From: Streptosporangium amethystogenes | Lineage (GTDB): Bacteria; Actinomycetota; Actinomycetes; Streptosporangiales; Streptosporangiaceae | Assembly: GCF_000721075.1 (NCBI RefSeq) | Contig: NZ_JOEQ01000045.1 | Coordinates: forward strand, 1-64,000 | DNA length: 64,000 nucleotides | Reading direction: 5' to 3' | Translations under genes and position numbers: made by a program | Shown here: positions 39,320 through 48,500 of the stretch, one piece after another | Numbering within the stretch: position 1 is the stretch's first letter | Layout: each line of letters begins with the position of its first letter | Notes under the pieces: model-generated | Database searches by the model: none | What the model saw: only the letters and a program-made list of their open reading frames with translations | What the model was told of the DNA's origin: nothing

Positions 39320-40903
39320 ATGTCCAGCCTCCGCAAAGCGATCTCGGCAGGGGCGATCGCCCTGCTCCCGCTCGTCACGGCAGCCGTCGCCATCCTGCCC
39401 GCCACCCCGGCCCATGCCTCCGCCTCCCTGCGCGAACACGCCGCCGCGCGCGGCAAGTTCATCGGCGCCGCGGTCGCCACCTCCCCGCTGGCGAACGAGA
39501 CCTCCTACCGCAACATCGCGGCGACCGAGTTCAACCAGATCACCGCCGAGAACGTCATGAAGTGGGACACCACCGAACCCAGCCAGAACCAGTTCAACTG
39601 GACCGGGGCGGACGCCGTCGTCAGTTTCGCCACCCAGAACAACCAGCAGGTGCACGGGCACACGCTGGTCTGGCACAGCCAGACGCCGAACTGGGTGCAG
39701 AACCTCAACGCCACCGACATGCGCTCCGCGATGCAGAACCACATCGCCAAGGTCGTCGGCCGCTACGCCGCCAACCCCACGGTCGTCTCCTGGGACGTCG
39801 TGAACGAGGTCTTCGACGACAACGGCAACCTGCGCAACTCGTTCTGGTACCAGAAGCTCGGCGACACCTACATCGCCGATGCCTTCCGGGCCGCCCGAGC
39901 CGCCGACCCCGACGCCAGGCTCTGCATCAACGACTACAACGTCGAGGGCGTCAACGCCAAGAGCACCGCGATGTACAACCTGGTGCGGACACTGCGGGCG
40001 CAGAACGTGCCGGTCGACTGCGTCGGGTTCCAGGGGCACCTGGCCACCCAGTACGGCTTCCCCGGCCAGGTCCAGCAGAACCTCCAGCGCTTCGCCGACC
40101 TCGGCGTCCAGGTCAGGTTCACCGAGATCGACATCCGGATCCAGATGCCCCGCGACGCGGCCAAGGACGCCCAACAGGCCACCTACTACCGTGACGTCAT
40201 CAACGCCTGCCTGGCGGTGACCCAGTGCGCGGGCATCACGCTCTGGGGCTTCACCGACAAGTACTCCTGGGTCCCTGACACCTTCCCCAGCGAAGGCGCA
40301 GCCCTGATCTACGACGCGAACTACGCCAAGAAGCCCGCCTACACGGCGGTGCACGACGCGCTGGCCGGTGGCACCACCACCCCGGACACCGAGGCCCCGA
40401 CCAGGCCGGGAACCCCGACCGCCTCGGCCGTCACCTCCTCGGGAGCGACCCTCAACTGGACCGCCTCCACCGACAACCGCGCGGTGACCGGCTACGACGT
40501 CTACCAGGGAAGCACCAGGCTCGGCTCGTCGACCACCAACTCCGTCACGCTGACCGGCCTCAGCCCGCAGACCGCCTACAGCGTCACCGTCGTCGCCCGT
40601 GACGCGGCGGGGAACACCTCGGCCGCCTCCGCGGCGGTGACCTTCACCACCCTCGCCGGGCAGCCCGGCGGCCCCTGCGCCTCCACCTACAAGACGGTCA
40701 ACTCCTGGCAGGGCGGCTTCCAGGGCGAGGTCACCGTGAGCTGCCCCGCCGCCGTCACCGGCTGGAAGACCGTTCTCACTTCACCTTCACCAACGCCGCC
40801 TGGAACGGCTCCATCCCCGCCGGCGGATCCACCACCTTCGGCTTCATCGGCAGCTGGAACGGAAGCGGCACCCCACCCACCCCCACCATCTCCTAGCCGG
40901 TGA
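39320..40903 (+). CDS. Secreted GH10 xylanase-FN3 with internally deleted CBM2
   Basis: Signal peptide (1-33, cut after AHA), GH10 barrel (about 36-345) with acid/base Glu163 (VVNEVF) and nucleophile Glu269 (TEIDIRI), FN3 (about 355-440), then the first part of a CBM2 to GWKTVLT. After 40779 the frame is lost: the other frame carries the CBM2 end (FTFTNAAWNGSIPAGG, then TTFGFIGSW) and stops near 40896. About 35 residues of CBM2 are missing between. The catalytic and FN3 parts are intact. Degrades xylan backbone. Confidence 0.88.
   Translation: MSSLRKAISAGAIALLPLVTAAVAILPATPAHASASLREHAAARGKFIGAAVATSPLANETSYRNIAATEFNQITAENVMKWDTTEPSQNQFNWTGADAVVSFATQNNQQVHGHTLVWHSQTPNWVQNLNATDMRSAMQNHIAKVVGRYAANPTVVSWDVVNEVFDDNGNLRNSFWYQKLGDTYIADAFRAARAADPDARLCINDYNVEGVNAKSTAMYNLVRTLRAQNVPVDCVGFQGHLATQYGFPGQVQQNLQRFADLGVQVRFTEIDIRIQMPRDAAKDAQQATYYRDVINACLAVTQCAGITLWGFTDKYSWVPDTFPSEGAALIYDANYAKKPAYTAVHDALAGGTTTPDTEAPTRPGTPTASAVTSSGATLNWTASTDNRAVTGYDVYQGSTRLGSSTTNSVTLTGLSPQTAYSVTVVARDAAGNTSAASAAVTFTTLAGQPGGPCASTYKTVNSWQGGFQGEVTVSCPAAVTGWKTVLTSPSPTPPGTAPSPPADPPPSASSAAGTEAAPHPPPPSPSR
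40681..40779 (+). repeat. 99-bp identical repeat, copy B (xylanase CBM2)
   Basis: Identical to 39043-39141. Immediately after it the coding frame shifts. Confidence 0.9.
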
Positions 40904-40927
40904 CGCGACGGAAGCCGGACAGCGCGA

Positions 40928-40967
40928 GGCGGCGACACCGCGGTTCGAAAACCACGGTGCCGCCGCC
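40928..40967 (+). terminator. Hairpin after the xylanase gene
   Basis: GGCGGC...CACCG.GGTT pairs with AACC.CGGTG..GCCGCC around CGAA, with small bulges. It lies 25 bases past the annotated stop. The 350-base gap 40904-41253 also holds GGATGTC-ttc-GACATCC (41173-41189), which suits a terminator for the leftward gene at 41254. No gene is seen in this gap. Confidence 0.5.
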
Positions 40968-41253
40968 GGTAATCCTGTGAGAAACAACAACTCGCACTGT
41001 ATTGAGAGTCAGGACCCCGAAGAGATCTCTCCCGGATTTCCGTGCCCTCAGTTCGGGGCGGCGTTTCTCTGTGGAAAAACACGGTCCCGGTGAATACGGG
41101 ATCCCCATCTCCTGGCAACGCTTCCGGAGCCGTACGAAATCGCGGATCCGGCCGCGAGTGACCTCACATCCCGGATGTCTTCGACATCCCGGATACCTCG
41201 GCCCCGCATCGCGCCCCGATCAGAGCGCGACCACGGCTGGACGACCGGAAGGC

Positions 41254-41580
41254 CTAGTCCTCGTCGTCGAAGCCGCGGAAGCCGGAACCACCGCTCCTGT
41301 TGTTCAGCCGGTTGACGTTGTTGTTGTGGTTGTTGATGATCACCCTGACGCGGCTGTGGTTGCGGTGGCCGCGTCCCCAGCCGCCCCAGCCGCCACAGCC
41401 GCCGCCGCAGCCGCAGCCGCGCCCGCAGCCACCGCCCCAGGTCGGGAAGGCCGCGGCGGTGACCGTGGTGGTGGTCGCGCCGGCGCTCGTGGCGGTGGTC
41501 GCCGCCCCCATACCGACAGCCCCACCGGTCAGTGCCGCACTGATCGCGAGCCCTGCGATAACACTCTTGGACTTGGGCAT
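41254..41580 (-). CDS. Small secreted Gly/Cys/Trp-rich protein
   Basis: A 108-residue protein: signal peptide (about 1-35, VIAGLAISAALTGGAVGM), then FPTWGGGCGRGCGCGGGCGG, an Asn-rich stretch (VIINNHNNNVNRLNN) and an acidic end (FDDED). Four Cys in a Gly/Trp context suggest a compact disulphide or metal-binding surface protein, or an aggregating envelope component. No family recognised. ATG at 41580 follows a purine-rich GAGGGG stretch. Confidence 0.65.
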   Translation of the reverse strand: MPKSKSVIAGLAISAALTGGAVGMGAATTATSAGATTTTVTAAAFPTWGGGCGRGCGCGGGCGGWGGWGRGHRNHSRVRVIINNHNNNVNRLNNRSGGSGFRGFDDED

Positions 41581-41921
41581 TGTGTTTCCCCTCGAAAGGT
41601 TCAGTTACCCCAATTTCCGGCATTTCGTAGATCGGCCGAAAATCGCCTGAGATGGCCAGATGTGAGCCATCACTGATTGTCATAGTTTCCTGCCATGTCT
41701 GCCCACAAACAATGATTCAAGGCTTTTACGCTATTCTTGTCTACTTATGGCGGACATTAAACTATTATGAGTCGCTTTGGGATGAAATATCCTTTATGCA
41801 CCCTGAGGGGCCGCAATCCACCAGGACCAGGTGAGCCGCCGAACCCGTGACTCCCGGTCCCACGGCCGTGAACGAACGGACCGCTTTTCGTACCGCCGGT
41901 CAGGACAGAGGGCGGTGCGGG

Positions 41922-42668
41922 TCAGAGGGGACGGGCCTCGATGCCGTACTCGTGCAGCCTGGTGACCATCCAGCGGGAGAGGCGCAGATGGCCCACGAGG
42001 GTGGGATGGACCCCGTCGGGCAGCACCGCCCCCCTGCCCCAGCCCCGGCCGTACGGGCCGAGCGGTTCGAACGGGTCGAGGAAGGGCACTTCCAGCCGGT
42101 CGGCCGCGGTCGAGACGGCCTCCCTCACCCGGTAGGCCCATCGGGGAGCCCTCGTCATCCAGATCGGGCCGACCAGCACGATCCTGGTGTGCGGCCACCA
42201 CCGCCTGACCAGCTCCAGCAGGCGGACCGCCGCTCCCTCGATCCTGGCGGCCCCGATCCGGCGGTCGTTACGCCCGCCGGAGATGATCAGCAGGTCGGGC
42301 TCCGGACGCCAGGAAAGCTCCTTGACGAAGGACTGCTGGAAGGTCCGGTCCACCCTGCCCGGATTGACGAAGCCCGTTCCCGCGGCGCCCGCGGTGATCA
42401 GCTGCCAGCCCAGCTGCCGAGCGACCTGTGCCGCGTAGCCGTCCCAGCCCTGTACCGGCCCCGACCCGACCGTGAAACTGTCACCGATGATCATGACGAG
42501 CGGTGCCCGGCTCGGGGGTGACGGGGTGGCCGAGGCGGGGAGTTCGGCACCCAGTGTCACCGGTACGGCCGTGCCGCTCTCAGGGACACATCCCGAAATA
42601 AGACAGGAAATCGCTATGACAAACGCGACCGCGAACGCCCACGGTCGTCTACGTGCGGGCGTGCGCAT
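41922..42668 (-). CDS. SGNH-hydrolase lipoprotein
   Basis: A 248-residue protein: lipoprotein signal with lipobox LISGC (Cys about 27), a Pro/Ser linker, and an SGNH/GDSL esterase domain (about 56-245) with GDSF (block I Ser), GGRND (Gly/Asn region) and DGVHP (Asp-x-x-His). Anchored outside the membrane, it probably removes acyl or acetyl groups from polysaccharides or lipids. Near a plant-polymer cluster, a xylan or cellulose-related esterase role is possible but not shown. The 341-base gap 41581-41921 is partly AT-rich and shows no gene. Confidence 0.82.
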   Translation of the reverse strand: MRTPARRRPWAFAVAFVIAISCLISGCVPESGTAVPVTLGAELPASATPSPPSRAPLVMIIGDSFTVGSGPVQGWDGYAAQVARQLGWQLITAGAAGTGFVNPGRVDRTFQQSFVKELSWRPEPDLLIISGGRNDRRIGAARIEGAAVRLLELVRRWWPHTRIVLVGPIWMTRAPRWAYRVREAVSTAADRLEVPFLDPFEPLGPYGRGWGRGAVLPDGVHPTLVGHLRLSRWMVTRLHEYGIEARPL

Positions 42669-42744
42669 GCCACCTCGGGGGACGTCGGACTGCCGACATG
42701 ATTGTAGATGTCCGCCGGTAGCCGGACTCGGAAAGCGGAAAAGC

Positions 42745-42770
42745 CGGACCCTGCGGCATCACAGGGTCCG
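42745..42770 (-). terminator. Hairpin after the metallopeptidase gene
   Basis: CGGACCCTG (42745-42753) pairs with CAGGGTCCG (42762-42770). It lies 41 bases beyond the stop of the leftward gene at 42811. Confidence 0.5.
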
Positions 42771-42810
42771 CAGGCCTCTCCGAGCGGCCTGCCCGTTCGG
42801 CGGGAGCGGG

Positions 42811-43839
42811 TCAGCCGACCTGGGAGGGAGGGACGACCCAGGTGTTGCAGTAGCCGGTCCGGGCGTACTTCCAGCCCTGGTGGAGCCAGGCGGCGTAGTG
42901 TTCGCCGGTGCCGTGGTCGCGCCGGGGGGCGCCGTTCTGGTCGTCGCCGCGCCCGTACTCCGTCCGCAGCACCTGCTGCCAGCGGGCGCCGGTGACACCC
43001 AGCGGGACCCGCACGGTCCGGACGAAGGCCCCGGCGAGACACTGCGCCTGGAGCTCGTGGCGCCGGGAGTGCGCGTCCTGCGCCTCACGGGACCTGGTGG
43101 AGACCTCCCACCACCAGGCCCCGCCGATGCCCGCCATGGACTGTACGTGGTGGGCGTACTCGTGGGCGAGCACGGTCAGGTAGGGCACGTGGTTCCGGGC
43201 GGGGTCGACCTGACCGCTCTGCTGGATCACATGGCTCAGGCCGATGTACATGCCCCGGTTGGCCGGGCAGTAGTAGGCGGAGGCGTCGGGGTTGGGATAG
43301 ACCCCGCAGGGCCCGCGTCCCGCACGGGACCAGTAGACCTTGCTCGGCTCCAGGAAGACCGCTCCGGCCTGGGAGAACTTCGCGCTCCACGCCCGGTCCA
43401 GGCAACCGGTGACGGCATTGAGATAGGCGAGCATGTCACCGGGGTGGGTCGAGGGCCGAGGAGCACGGCAGGAGGTGGGGCGCATCAGGCCGGTGCCGTA
43501 CAGCGGGTTGCGCTTGAGCCGGGCCGCGGTGTCGGAACGGCGCATGTGGCGGAGGTCGACGGCCATGCTCCGCTCCGCGGCGGCCGGCACGATCCCGGTG
43601 TCACCCAGCGAGCCGAGGTTCAGCTTCCGCGGCGGGGTGAAGGCCGGCGGGGTGATCTCGACCTCGCCGGTCTGGGTGGGGACGGCCTTCCCGGTCGCCA
43701 CCGGGCCGGTCCCGGGACCGGCCGGACTCTCGGCCTCCTCGCCACCGGCCAGGCCGGCGATCACCACGACCCCGGCGAACGCCAGGGCGAGAATGCCCAG
43801 GACGCCAAAGGCCAGTGGGTTCGACCTCCGTGGGCGCAT
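42811..43839 (-). CDS. Neutral zinc metallopeptidase (YpfJ-like), membrane-anchored
   Basis: A 342-residue protein with one N-terminal membrane anchor (about 10-30), a linker and a peptidase domain (about 105-335). HEYAHHVQ gives the zinc His pair and catalytic Glu, and HELQAQCLAG supplies the third ligand, as in YpfJ-type predicted metallopeptidases. Several Cys pairs may form disulphides outside the cell. Divergent from the DUF2207 gene with a 134-base gap. Substrate unknown. Confidence 0.85.
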   Translation of the reverse strand: MRPRRSNPLAFGVLGILALAFAGVVVIAGLAGGEEAESPAGPGTGPVATGKAVPTQTGEVEITPPAFTPPRKLNLGSLGDTGIVPAAAERSMAVDLRHMRRSDTAARLKRNPLYGTGLMRPTSCRAPRPSTHPGDMLAYLNAVTGCLDRAWSAKFSQAGAVFLEPSKVYWSRAGRGPCGVYPNPDASAYYCPANRGMYIGLSHVIQQSGQVDPARNHVPYLTVLAHEYAHHVQSMAGIGGAWWWEVSTRSREAQDAHSRRHELQAQCLAGAFVRTVRVPLGVTGARWQQVLRTEYGRGDDQNGAPRRDHGTGEHYAAWLHQGWKYARTGYCNTWVVPPSQVG

Positions 43840-43973
43840 GCGACCGCCTCTCCCAAGAGTGGATCTCCGGGCGGCAATCTAGCGGATACATACACATATG
43901 GGTTTACGGGTGCGAAGAAATGGAGACGGGGCCGATCATCACGGCTCGGTGCTTCTCGATAGGCTCCCCACCC

Positions 43974-45641
43974 ATGGCGGCATCTTTCTTGCACCGAGCA
44001 GCCGGAAGCCTGGCCGCGACGGCCATCCTCGCGCTGCTGGTCGGCGTCTCCCCTGCCCTCGCGGCTGTTTCCGCGTCCCCCCAGGCCGCGCAGGACGGCA
44101 AGGTGACGAGCACGACGGTGCGGATGGAGCTCCGGCAGGACGGGGTGCTCCATGTCAAGGAAGAGGTCACCTTCGAAGGCGACGCGCCGTCGCGCGACCT
44201 CGTCGACCGGACCCGCTACGACAGTCGCAGCGACCGGCTCTACCAGGTCACCGACCTGAAGGGCGACGCCACCCTGACCGACGGCACCATCACCCTGAAG
44301 GGCACCGGCAGCGCCGTCCTGGAGTACGACGTCAGGGGCACCATCACTCCGCTCACCGACGCCCAGGAACTGCGCTGGTACGCCGTGGGCGGCTGGTCCG
44401 TCCCGGTCGAGCAGGCCAGGGTCACCGTGAGCGGCCCGGCCGCGCTGCAGCACCTGTCGTGCTTCGCCGGCCCCCTGACCTCGGCGATCGCCTGCACCGA
44501 GGCATCCATGGACCACACGGGCATCGCCGCCGAGTTCGGGCAGCAGGGCCTGGACGCCGGCGAGGTGCTCACCGTGGTCATCGGCTACCCCGCCGCCGCC
44601 ACCAAGGGCGCGCCGATCCTGGCGCGCCGCTTCGAGCTGTCCAATGCCTTCACCCTCAACACCGTGACCGGCGGCGCGCTGGCCGTCCTGCTCCTCCTGA
44701 TGCTCGGCGGCCTCGCCCTCCTCTACTGGACGCGAGGCCGGGACGCCCGCGTGGTCGGCCATGAGTCGGGTTCGCTCAGCGGTGTCGAGAACGGTCACTT
44801 CGCCCCGCCGGACGGCGTCCGCCCCGGTCAGATCGGCACCCTCATGGACGAGCAGGCCGACGTGATCGACGTGACCGCCACGATCGTCGACCTGGCCGTC
44901 CGGGGCTACCTCAGGATCGACGAGCAGCCCCGGCAGACGTACGAGACACCCGACTGGAGGCTCGTAAGGCTGCCCACCGCCCAGCTCTCCGCGCTGATGG
45001 CCTACGAACTGGAGCTCTACGACGCCATCTTCGACGGTCGCGACACGGTGCTGCTCTCCGAACTCCAGGGGTCGTTCGGCGCCAAGCTCGGCAAGGTCCG
45101 CGAGGCGCTCTACCGCGACGTGGTCAAGCAGGGCTGGTTCGCCCGCCGCCCCGACACCGTCCGCACCCGCTGGACGACCCTCGGCGTGCTTCTCACCGTG
45201 CTCGGCGTCCTCACCACCTTCGCGCTGGCCTGGCTGACCACGTACGGACTGCTCGGCCTGGCCCTGATCATCGCCGGTGCCGCCCTGGCGGTGGGCGGCC
45301 AGTACATGCCGGCCAAGACCGCCAAGGGTGCGGGAGCCCTCGCCCACACCCTGGGGTTCAAGGAGTACCTGTCCGGCGGTGACATCGCCGACGACGTGCC
45401 GACGGCCCAGCGGGTGGAGCTGTTCTCCCGCTACCTGCCCTACGCCGTGATCTTCGACAGCGTCGACCGCTGGGCCCGCGTGGTCTCCTCGATCACCGGC
45501 GACGGCCGGCAGGCCGACAACCTGTACTGGTACCACGGCCCGGCCGAGTGGGACCTGTCCAGGTTCGCCGACTCGATGCGGACCTTCACCATGACCACCT
45601 CCGGCGCGATCTCCACCACCCGCCAGTTCCGCTCCCTGTGA
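43974..45641 (+). CDS. DUF2207 membrane protein
   Basis: A 555-residue protein: signal peptide (about 1-30), an exported beta-rich DUF2207 domain (about 40-215), a transmembrane helix (about 230-252), a cytoplasmic winged-helix-like part, two more helices (about 400-442) and a C-terminal domain ending SGAISTTRQFRSL. DUF2207 proteins are widespread in actinobacteria and of unknown function. ATG at 43974 follows GGCTCCCCACCC without a clear Shine-Dalgarno. Confidence 0.82.
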   Translation: MAASFLHRAAGSLAATAILALLVGVSPALAAVSASPQAAQDGKVTSTTVRMELRQDGVLHVKEEVTFEGDAPSRDLVDRTRYDSRSDRLYQVTDLKGDATLTDGTITLKGTGSAVLEYDVRGTITPLTDAQELRWYAVGGWSVPVEQARVTVSGPAALQHLSCFAGPLTSAIACTEASMDHTGIAAEFGQQGLDAGEVLTVVIGYPAAATKGAPILARRFELSNAFTLNTVTGGALAVLLLLMLGGLALLYWTRGRDARVVGHESGSLSGVENGHFAPPDGVRPGQIGTLMDEQADVIDVTATIVDLAVRGYLRIDEQPRQTYETPDWRLVRLPTAQLSALMAYELELYDAIFDGRDTVLLSELQGSFGAKLGKVREALYRDVVKQGWFARRPDTVRTRWTTLGVLLTVLGVLTTFALAWLTTYGLLGLALIIAGAALAVGGQYMPAKTAKGAGALAHTLGFKEYLSGGDIADDVPTAQRVELFSRYLPYAVIFDSVDRWARVVSSITGDGRQADNLYWYHGPAEWDLSRFADSMRTFTMTTSGAISTTRQFRSL

Positions 45642-45677
45642 GCTCGTCGGTGGGGTGCCGGGGAGACCTGCGGATCA

Positions 45678-46619
45678 CTACCGCACGCGGATCTCCCCCA
45701 CCGGACGCCCGCCACCGAGCAGCACCCCGGTGGCCAGCTCGTCGAGTTCGGGGCTCTCGAAGCCGAGCGCCCGCAGGGCCGCGACGGTGACCGGAACCCG
45801 GGCGCGCTGGCCACCATCCTCGATCTTGACGGTCCCGGAACGCCCGTCGCCGAAGGCAAAGGCGTCGAACGCCTCCGCACCGATCTTGACCATCAGCCCG
45901 GGAATCACCCGCATCAGCCGGGCCTCGGGGCGGGTGGTGCCCGACGTCCATTCGGGGTGGGCCCGGAAGTCATCCGCGATCCGGCGCTCCGGGGTGCCCG
46001 GCTCGGCCAGGACCAGTGCGCGGAACGCCCGGGTCACGCCCAGCATCGAGACGAAGAACAACGGGGCGCCGCAGCCGTCCACCCCGCCGGCCGCGACACG
46101 CTCGCCGGTCAGCTCCTCGACCGTGGCGCGGATCGCCCGCTGCAGCGGATGGGTCTGGTCGAGGTAGGTCTCCACCGGCCAGTCATTGACCACGCAGGTG
46201 GCGAGCATCGCCGCGTGCTTGCCCGAGCAGTTCATGTAGACCCTGGCCCGGTCCCCTCCGGAGCGCAGCACCTCCTCCCGGGAGGCGGTGTGCTCGGGCA
46301 GGTCCTCCGGGCAGCCCAGCGCGCTCTCGTCCAGCCCGGCCCCGGCCAGGATCTCGCGTACCCCGTCCACATGGAACGGTTCACCCGCGTGGCTCGCGCA
46401 CGCCAGCGCGAGCAGCTCCCCCTCCAGGAGGAGCCCGGCGCGGACCATGGCGAGCGCCTGCAGGGGCTTCATCGACGAGCGCGGCGAGGCCGGCGCGTCC
46501 ACCGCCCCGTGCACCCTCACCAGGGAGCCGTCGGCGGCGACGGCGAGCATCCGCGCCCGATGGGTGGACTCCACGAACCCCGAACGGACGACCTCGACGA
46601 ACAATGACTCAGCAGACAC
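45678..46619 (-). CDS. L-asparaginase (Asparaginase_II family)
   Basis: A 313-residue protein of the Rhizobium-type asparaginase II family (PF06089), unrelated to the E. coli enzymes. Typical elements are [13 protein letters not shown] (Ser-x-x-Lys), [21 protein letters not shown] and GVDGCGAP. It hydrolyses asparagine to aspartate and ammonia. GTG at 46619 is chosen because AAAGGAG lies 6 bases upstream. Divergent from dtd with a 58-base gap. Confidence 0.88.
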   Translation of the reverse strand: MSAESLFVEVVRSGFVESTHRARMLAVAADGSLVRVHGAVDAPASPRSSMKPLQALAMVRAGLLLEGELLALACASHAGEPFHVDGVREILAGAGLDESALGCPEDLPEHTASREEVLRSGGDRARVYMNCSGKHAAMLATCVVNDWPVETYLDQTHPLQRAIRATVEELTGERVAAGGVDGCGAPLFFVSMLGVTRAFRALVLAEPGTPERRIADDFRAHPEWTSGTTRPEARLMRVIPGLMVKIGAEAFDAFAFGDGRSGTVKIEDGGQRARVPVTVAALRALGFESPELDELATGVLLGGGRPVGEIRVR

Positions 46620-46677
46620 CTTTGTCTCCTTTCGCCCAGAGTCTAGGGAGGTCGGGAGGCACGAGATGATGGGAGGC

Positions 46678-47103
46678 ATGCGTGCGGTCGTGCAGCGGGT
46701 GAGTTCCGCGTCAGTGGTGGTGGACGGCGTGACGGTCGGGGCGATCGACGAGCCAGGACTGCTGGTCCTGGTCGGCGTGACCCATACCGACACCCCCGAA
46801 CAGGCGGCCAGGCTCGCCGCCAAGCTCTGGGGCCTGCGGATCCTCTCCGGCGAGAAGTCCTGCTCCGACGTCGGAGCGCCCCTGCTGGTGGTCAGCCAGT
46901 TCACCCTGTACGGCGACACCCGCAAGGGTCGCCGCCCCACCTGGCAGGCCGCCGCGCCGGGCCCGGTCGCCGAGCCGCTGGTCGAGACGGTCTGCGCGGA
47001 GCTGCGCGGGCTGGGCGCTCATGTGGAGACGGGGGTCTTCGGCGCCGACATGAAGGTCGGGCTGACCAACGACGGCCCGATCACCCTGATCCTGGACGTC
47101 TGA
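46678..47103 (+). CDS. dtd: D-aminoacyl-tRNA deacylase
   Basis: A 141-residue enzyme that removes D-amino acids from mis-charged tRNA. Signatures: [28 protein letters not shown] and the [10 protein letters not shown] end (cross-subunit Gly-cisPro motif region). It lacks about 8 residues in the loop before SQFTL compared with E. coli, normal for actinobacteria. GGGAGG precedes the ATG by 1-2 bases only, so a slightly different SD pairing is used. Confidence 0.92.
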   Translation: MRAVVQRVSSASVVVDGVTVGAIDEPGLLVLVGVTHTDTPEQAARLAAKLWGLRILSGEKSCSDVGAPLLVVSQFTLYGDTRKGRRPTWQAAAPGPVAEPLVETVCAELRGLGAHVETGVFGADMKVGLTNDGPITLILDV

Positions 47104-47172
47104 CCCCGGTCCCCGACGAAACCGGAACCCGGCGCCCGGGAAAACCGTCCGCCCCTTGGTCCTGGACCGCTT

Positions 47173-47220
47173 GGCCGCCCGGGACCGGGGCCGCCCAGGA
47201 CCGGGGCCGCCTGGGCCCCG
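47173..47220. repeat. Short 16-bp tandem repeat between dtd and ygfZ
   Basis: GGCCGCCCGGGACCGG (47173-47188) is followed by GGCCGCCCAGGACCGG (47189-47204) and a third, diverged unit. It lies between convergent stops. No function apparent; slippage product likely. Confidence 0.55.
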
Positions 47221-47242
47221 GTGAGCCGATGACGTCGTGCCG

Positions 47243-48226
47243 TCAGCGGATGCGGCGGCGCAGGGAGGGGTCGATCTGGACGTTGCGTCCGGCGTCCGGC
47301 GGCACGATGACCTCCTGGGACGCGGCCACCCCGCCGGCCTCCAGCGTGGCGTCCACCGGCACCGTCCGCTTGACCACGGCCAGCGCGATCGGGCCCAGCT
47401 CGTGGTGGCGCGCGGCGCTGCCGACGGAGCCGATCTCCACGCCGTCGTACGTCACGGGGGCACCGTGCTTCGGCAGGGTGTCGACGCTGCCGTCCAGGTG
47501 CAGGAAGACCAGGCGGCGCGGAGGGTGGCCCAGGTTGTGGACGCGGGCCACGGTCTCCTGGCCCTTGTAGCAGCCCTTGCTGAGGTGCAGGGCCGTGCCG
47601 ATCCAGCCCACCTCGTGCGGGATCGTCTTGTGGTCGGTCTCGAAACCCAGCCGGGGACGATGGTCCTCGATCCGCAGCGCCTCGTACGCCCAGAGCCCGG
47701 CGAGCCTCAGCCCGAGCCCCTTCGCCAGCTCCTCACGCGGGAGCAGGATGTCACGCCCCACCACGACGGCCCCCTCGGGCAGATCGGGCGGCGTCTCCCC
47801 CAGCACGGAGACCACGGCGTAGTGGTCCGTCACGTCGGCGACCTCGACCCGGAGCATGAAGCGCATCCTGTCGAGGAACGCCACCAGCTCCGCGCCGGTA
47901 CCCGGCTCGACATGCGCCCAGACGGTTTCACCGTCGTCGACGAGGACGAGGTGGTGCTCCACCCTGCCCTGGGCGTCCAGCAGCAGCGTCTCGGTGGGCT
48001 GACCGGGTTTCAGGTCGTCGAGTTTCTGCGAGCTGAGGCTGTTGAGCCAGCTCAGACGGTCGGGTCCGGAGATCCGGACGACCTCGCGGTTGCTCCGGTC
48101 GACCATCGCCTCTCCGGCGAGCAGCGCGCGCTGCTCGGCGAACGGGTCGCCGTAGTGTCCGGCGACATCGGCGTCGGGGGCCTCGGCCGCGACCGCGCCG
48201 GGAGTGTCCAGCAGAGGGCTTCGCAT
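47243..48226 (-). CDS. ygfZ: YgfZ/GcvT-like folate-binding protein
   Basis: A 327-residue GcvT-fold protein with the family signature KGCYKGQETVAR (about 218-229), whose Cys is needed in E. coli YgfZ for repair or assembly of some iron-sulphur enzymes. ATG at 48226 is taken as start; a GTG two codons upstream is also open. In Streptomyces relatives it lies near a nickel-responsive Fur gene; here the RNA repair pair (48501-53221) separates it from the Nur-like gene at 53262, as if inserted. Confidence 0.88.
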   Translation of the reverse strand: MRSPLLDTPGAVAAEAPDADVAGHYGDPFAEQRALLAGEAMVDRSNREVVRISGPDRLSWLNSLSSQKLDDLKPGQPTETLLLDAQGRVEHHLVLVDDGETVWAHVEPGTGAELVAFLDRMRFMLRVEVADVTDHYAVVSVLGETPPDLPEGAVVVGRDILLPREELAKGLGLRLAGLWAYEALRIEDHRPRLGFETDHKTIPHEVGWIGTALHLSKGCYKGQETVARVHNLGHPPRRLVFLHLDGSVDTLPKHGAPVTYDGVEIGSVGSAARHHELGPIALAVVKRTVPVDATLEAGGVAASQEVIVPPDAGRNVQIDPSLRRRIR

Positions 48227-48295
48227 GTACACAGCCTACGAGGCCGCACCAAGCAGGGCGGCGGCGGCTCCGCCACGCTCCCGGGACGGAATTCC

Positions 48296-48339
48296 GGAGG
48301 CGTCCGCGGATCGCGGTGGCTCAGCGGCGGAGCGCCTCC
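48296..48339 (+). promoter_or_regulatory. Structured leader region upstream of the RNA repair genes
   Basis: GGAGGCG (48296-48302) pairs with CGCCTCC (48333-48339), enclosing CCGCG-gat-CGCGG (48304-48316). A -10-like TACAGT lies at 48461-48466, 35 bases before the ligase ATG, with no clear -35. There is no RtcR-type sigma-54 site. The 274-base gap 48227-48500 has no gene. Confidence 0.3.
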
Positions 48340-48500
48340 AGAGGATCAACGGGCGCGTGTGTCCCGGCGGTGCGGCCGGCTCGCGCCGGTCGGCACGATC
48401 CTGGCGCGGACCAGGTCGGGCCGCGCGTTTATCCGGTGGATCCGCCTCTCCCCCTCCCCGTACAGTCGCCGGAACGCGACGTCGTCATGGGGAGCGGATC

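Noticed and set aside
41652..41834. 60-codon ORF in the AT-richer gap
   Set aside because: No ribosome site, no family resemblance, ends across a GC shift; probably chance.
47173..47220. 16-bp tandem repeat as a regulatory array
   Set aside because: It lies between converging gene ends, has only about three diverging units and no promoter nearby; slippage is the simpler explanation.
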